Assembly (NCBI GenBank): GCA_030638385.1
Contig: DAOWES010000141.1
Coordinates: 1 to 7,973, forward strand
Direction of reading: 5' to 3'
Origin: Candidatus Cloacimonadota bacterium
GTDB taxonomy: Bacteria > Cloacimonadota > Cloacimonadia > Cloacimonadales > TCS61
DNA: 7,973 bases
Numbering within the stretch: position 1 is the stretch's first letter; each line of letters opens with the position of its first letter. A model generated the notes under the pieces. The model was not told the DNA's origin. It saw only the letters and a program-made list of their open reading frames with translations, and searched no databases. Below are positions 6,386 through 7,973 of this stretch, in pieces. The position numbers and the translations under genes are program-made.

Positions 6386-7973
6386 ATGTGCACTGGCTGT
6401 GGAATATGTGAAAGTATATGCCCTACCAAAGCGATTGAAATTGTTTATAACGAGAACTTTGGCCATTTCATCCCCAAAATAGATAATGAAAAATGTACTG
6501 AATGTGGACTATGTTTGCAAAGTTGTAGTGGTGGCGAAATTGACCACCTGGCTTTACAAAAAAATAAATTTGGTCAACTGCCGGAAAATCCAATATTGGG
6601 TCATATCGAAAAAGTTTACATTAGCCACTCTTTGCAAAAAGATTTACAGGAAAATGGTGCTTCAGGTGGCTCCGTTACGGTAATTTTAACTAATTTATTT
6701 AACCAAAAAAAAATTGAGGCTGCGGTTATTGCCAACACTACAGTTACGACTGTTTCTGAAAATAGGGCTGTTGTTGTAACTTCCGCTAAAGAATTAAATC
6801 AAAATCAGAGCTCAAATTATACTAATGTTCCAATCCTAAAAGATCTTGGTAATATATTGCAAAAATATAATCATATCGCTCTTGTTGCTCTGCCATGTCA
6901 GATTCATGCTTTGCAAAAGGCAATTGCTTTTAAGCCCGAATGGAACAATAAAATTGTGCTAACGATCGGCTTAATTTGCGGTGGCGTTTATTCAAATAAT
7001 GCAGTAAAACGTCATATTCAAAGTATAAATCTTCCTCGCAAAGAAATAAACTCAATTAGTTTCAGACAAGGAAAATGGCCCGGAAGAATGGTGATAAAAA
7101 CAAAAACCGGCAAAATGATAAAAAGCAGGCGTGGTCAATTTTTTATCACAAATTACTTAAGAAGATGTTTTTTTTGTAATGATTTGTTGAATGAATTAGC
7201 CGATGTTAGTGTTGGAGATAACTGGTTGAAAGATCGTGGGAACGGTGAAAATATCATAATAATCAGAAACAAAAAAGTTCTCTCATATTTACAGAATCTA
7301 CACAAAACAGAGATTGATTCTAATAAATTGTATTCTGCATACCGTATAGATTCACGTAGAAGAAAGTATTTCAAAGCAAATAAATTAGTGGCAAAATTAT
7401 GGGGCTGGCCAATTCCCAAAATTCAGACAGATCCAAGAATTAAAGCAAAATTTAAACATTATCTTATCAGTTTTTTAGATAGTTTACAATTTCAAATGGG
7501 CAATGCTAACACTAAACATATTAGACGATTTTTAAAAATGAAAAATATAATCGATCATTTTTTTATTAAAAATTCAATTTTGAAATTATTGAGATGGAAG
7601 CCGGAGATGAATGAAAATAAACAACTTACCATTTTAATTTCCGAATCAGACGTAGTAGGGAATAAAGGTGCTGTCGCAATGTTGAATTTACTAATGAAAT
7701 TGCTTCAAGAACAATTTGGAGATGTAAATTTTATTGTAACTTCTATGCATAGAAATAATCATCCTACTAATGATGAGATACAGGTTTTGAATACAAATGG
7801 GCAGGCTTTTGATATTGCTTTGGTTAAGCTATGGATTTGGTGGCTCTTTTCTCAGATTGGTATTAAATTTAATTTCCTTCTTAATGATAAAATTCTAAAG
7901 CACTATCTAGCTGCTGATATAATTATAAGTGCTTCCGGAATAAGCTTTAATGAAGATTTTGGTTTTATTAAAA
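6386..7973 (+). CDS. FrhB-like iron-sulfur oxidoreductase fused to polysaccharide pyruvyl transferase (3' partial)
   Basis: This reading frame runs without a stop to the right edge (529 residues visible). Two ferredoxin-type 4Fe-4S motifs open it: Cys2, 5, 8, 12 and Cys37, 40, 43, 47. FrhB/FdhB-family marks follow: NGASGG (90-95), LPCQIHAL (169-176), ICGG (197-200), RRCFFC (259-264, Cys261 and Cys264) and GDNW (277-280). After a basic linker (about 300-410) a polysaccharide pyruvyl transferase domain begins, with LTILISES (414-421), NKGAVAM (426-432) and ADIIISASG (510-518); the rest is cut off. Pyruvyl transferases of this family attach pyruvate ketals to sugars from phosphoenolpyruvate. FrhB-like proteins often sit beside them in polysaccharide loci, but their reaction there is not established and F420 use should not be assumed. 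The ATG at 6386 is the first in-frame ATG but lacks a ribosome binding site; the true start may be ATA 6344. The Cys-Pro normally ending the second cluster motif is Cys-Ser. Confidence 0.85.
   Translation, partial: MCTGCGICESICPTKAIEIVYNENFGHFIPKIDNEKCTECGLCLQSCSGGEIDHLALQKNKFGQLPENPILGHIEKVYISHSLQKDLQENGASGGSVTVILTNLFNQKKIEAAVIANTTVTTVSENRAVVVTSAKELNQNQSSNYTNVPILKDLGNILQKYNHIALVALPCQIHALQKAIAFKPEWNNKIVLTIGLICGGVYSNNAVKRHIQSINLPRKEINSISFRQGKWPGRMVIKTKTGKMIKSRRGQFFITNYLRRCFFCNDLLNELADVSVGDNWLKDRGNGENIIIIRNKKVLSYLQNLHKTEIDSNKLYSAYRIDSRRRKYFKANKLVAKLWGWPIPKIQTDPRIKAKFKHYLISFLDSLQFQMGNANTKHIRRFLKMKNIIDHFFIKNSILKLLRWKPEMNENKQLTILISESDVVGNKGAVAMLNLLMKLLQEQFGDVNFIVTSMHRNNHPTNDEIQVLNTNGQAFDIALVKLWIWWLFSQIGIKFNFLLNDKILKHYLAADIIISASGISFNEDFGFIK

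Noticed and set aside
6486..6683. A 65-codon plus-strand ORF
   Set aside because: It is a frame shadow inside the FrhB-like gene, whose ferredoxin cysteines are in a different frame.
7153..7419. An 88-codon minus-strand ORF
   Set aside because: It is antisense to well-conserved FrhB-family motifs (RRCFFC, GDNW) and shows no features of its own.

Overview
This is a strongly AT-rich window. On the plus strand it reads: two tandem 5S rRNA genes, a non-coding gap of about 450 bases, then a tightly packed co-directional gene run that leaves the right edge. The run encodes an NAD-dependent DNA ligase (LigA), the two lipopolysaccharide-transport permeases LptF and LptG, a family-4 glycosyltransferase, and an incomplete two-domain protein. 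That last protein has a ferredoxin/FrhB-like N-terminal part and the start of a polysaccharide pyruvyl transferase. All recognisable genes are on the plus strand.

Organism: LptF and LptG mean an outer membrane with LPS-like glycolipid, so this is a diderm bacterium. The AT-rich sequence, the LptF enlarged by a coiled coil and the FrhB plus pyruvyl transferase polysaccharide enzymes fit an uncultured lineage near the Fibrobacteres-Chlorobi-Bacteroidetes group (for example Cloacimonadota-like). That placement is inference from general character and is weak.

Layout. Bases 1-360 hold two 5S copies of equal length that differ at about 19 of 120 positions, separated by a strong intrinsic terminator. 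At least six pairs of the differences are compensatory, so both copies look functional. Bases 361-800 contain no convincing gene. They hold a GC-rich patch near 541-575 and a nested inverted repeat at 594-655. Bases 801-6344 hold ligA-lptF-lptG-glycosyltransferase with junctions overlapping by 1, 4 and 1 bases, which looks like one translationally coupled operon. Bases 6345-7973 hold the iron-sulfur/pyruvyl transferase fusion, which no stop codon closes before the window ends.

How the genes fit together: LptF and LptG form the membrane core of the LptBFG ABC transporter that extracts LPS from the inner membrane. The glycosyltransferase and the pyruvyl transferase domain are enzymes of surface polysaccharide assembly. 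The downstream part therefore reads as the start of a cell-envelope glycan locus, with ligA as the apparent outsider at its head.

The most unusual points are the covarying 5S pair, the single-ORF fusion of FrhB-like and pyruvyl transferase domains, and the junction before that fusion. The junction has the same ribosome-binding-site spacing and TAAT overlap as other genes in the operon, but ATA stands where ATG is expected. A classical A-AAA-AAA slippery heptamer lies just upstream, in the register that a -1 shift would need to join the two ORFs.
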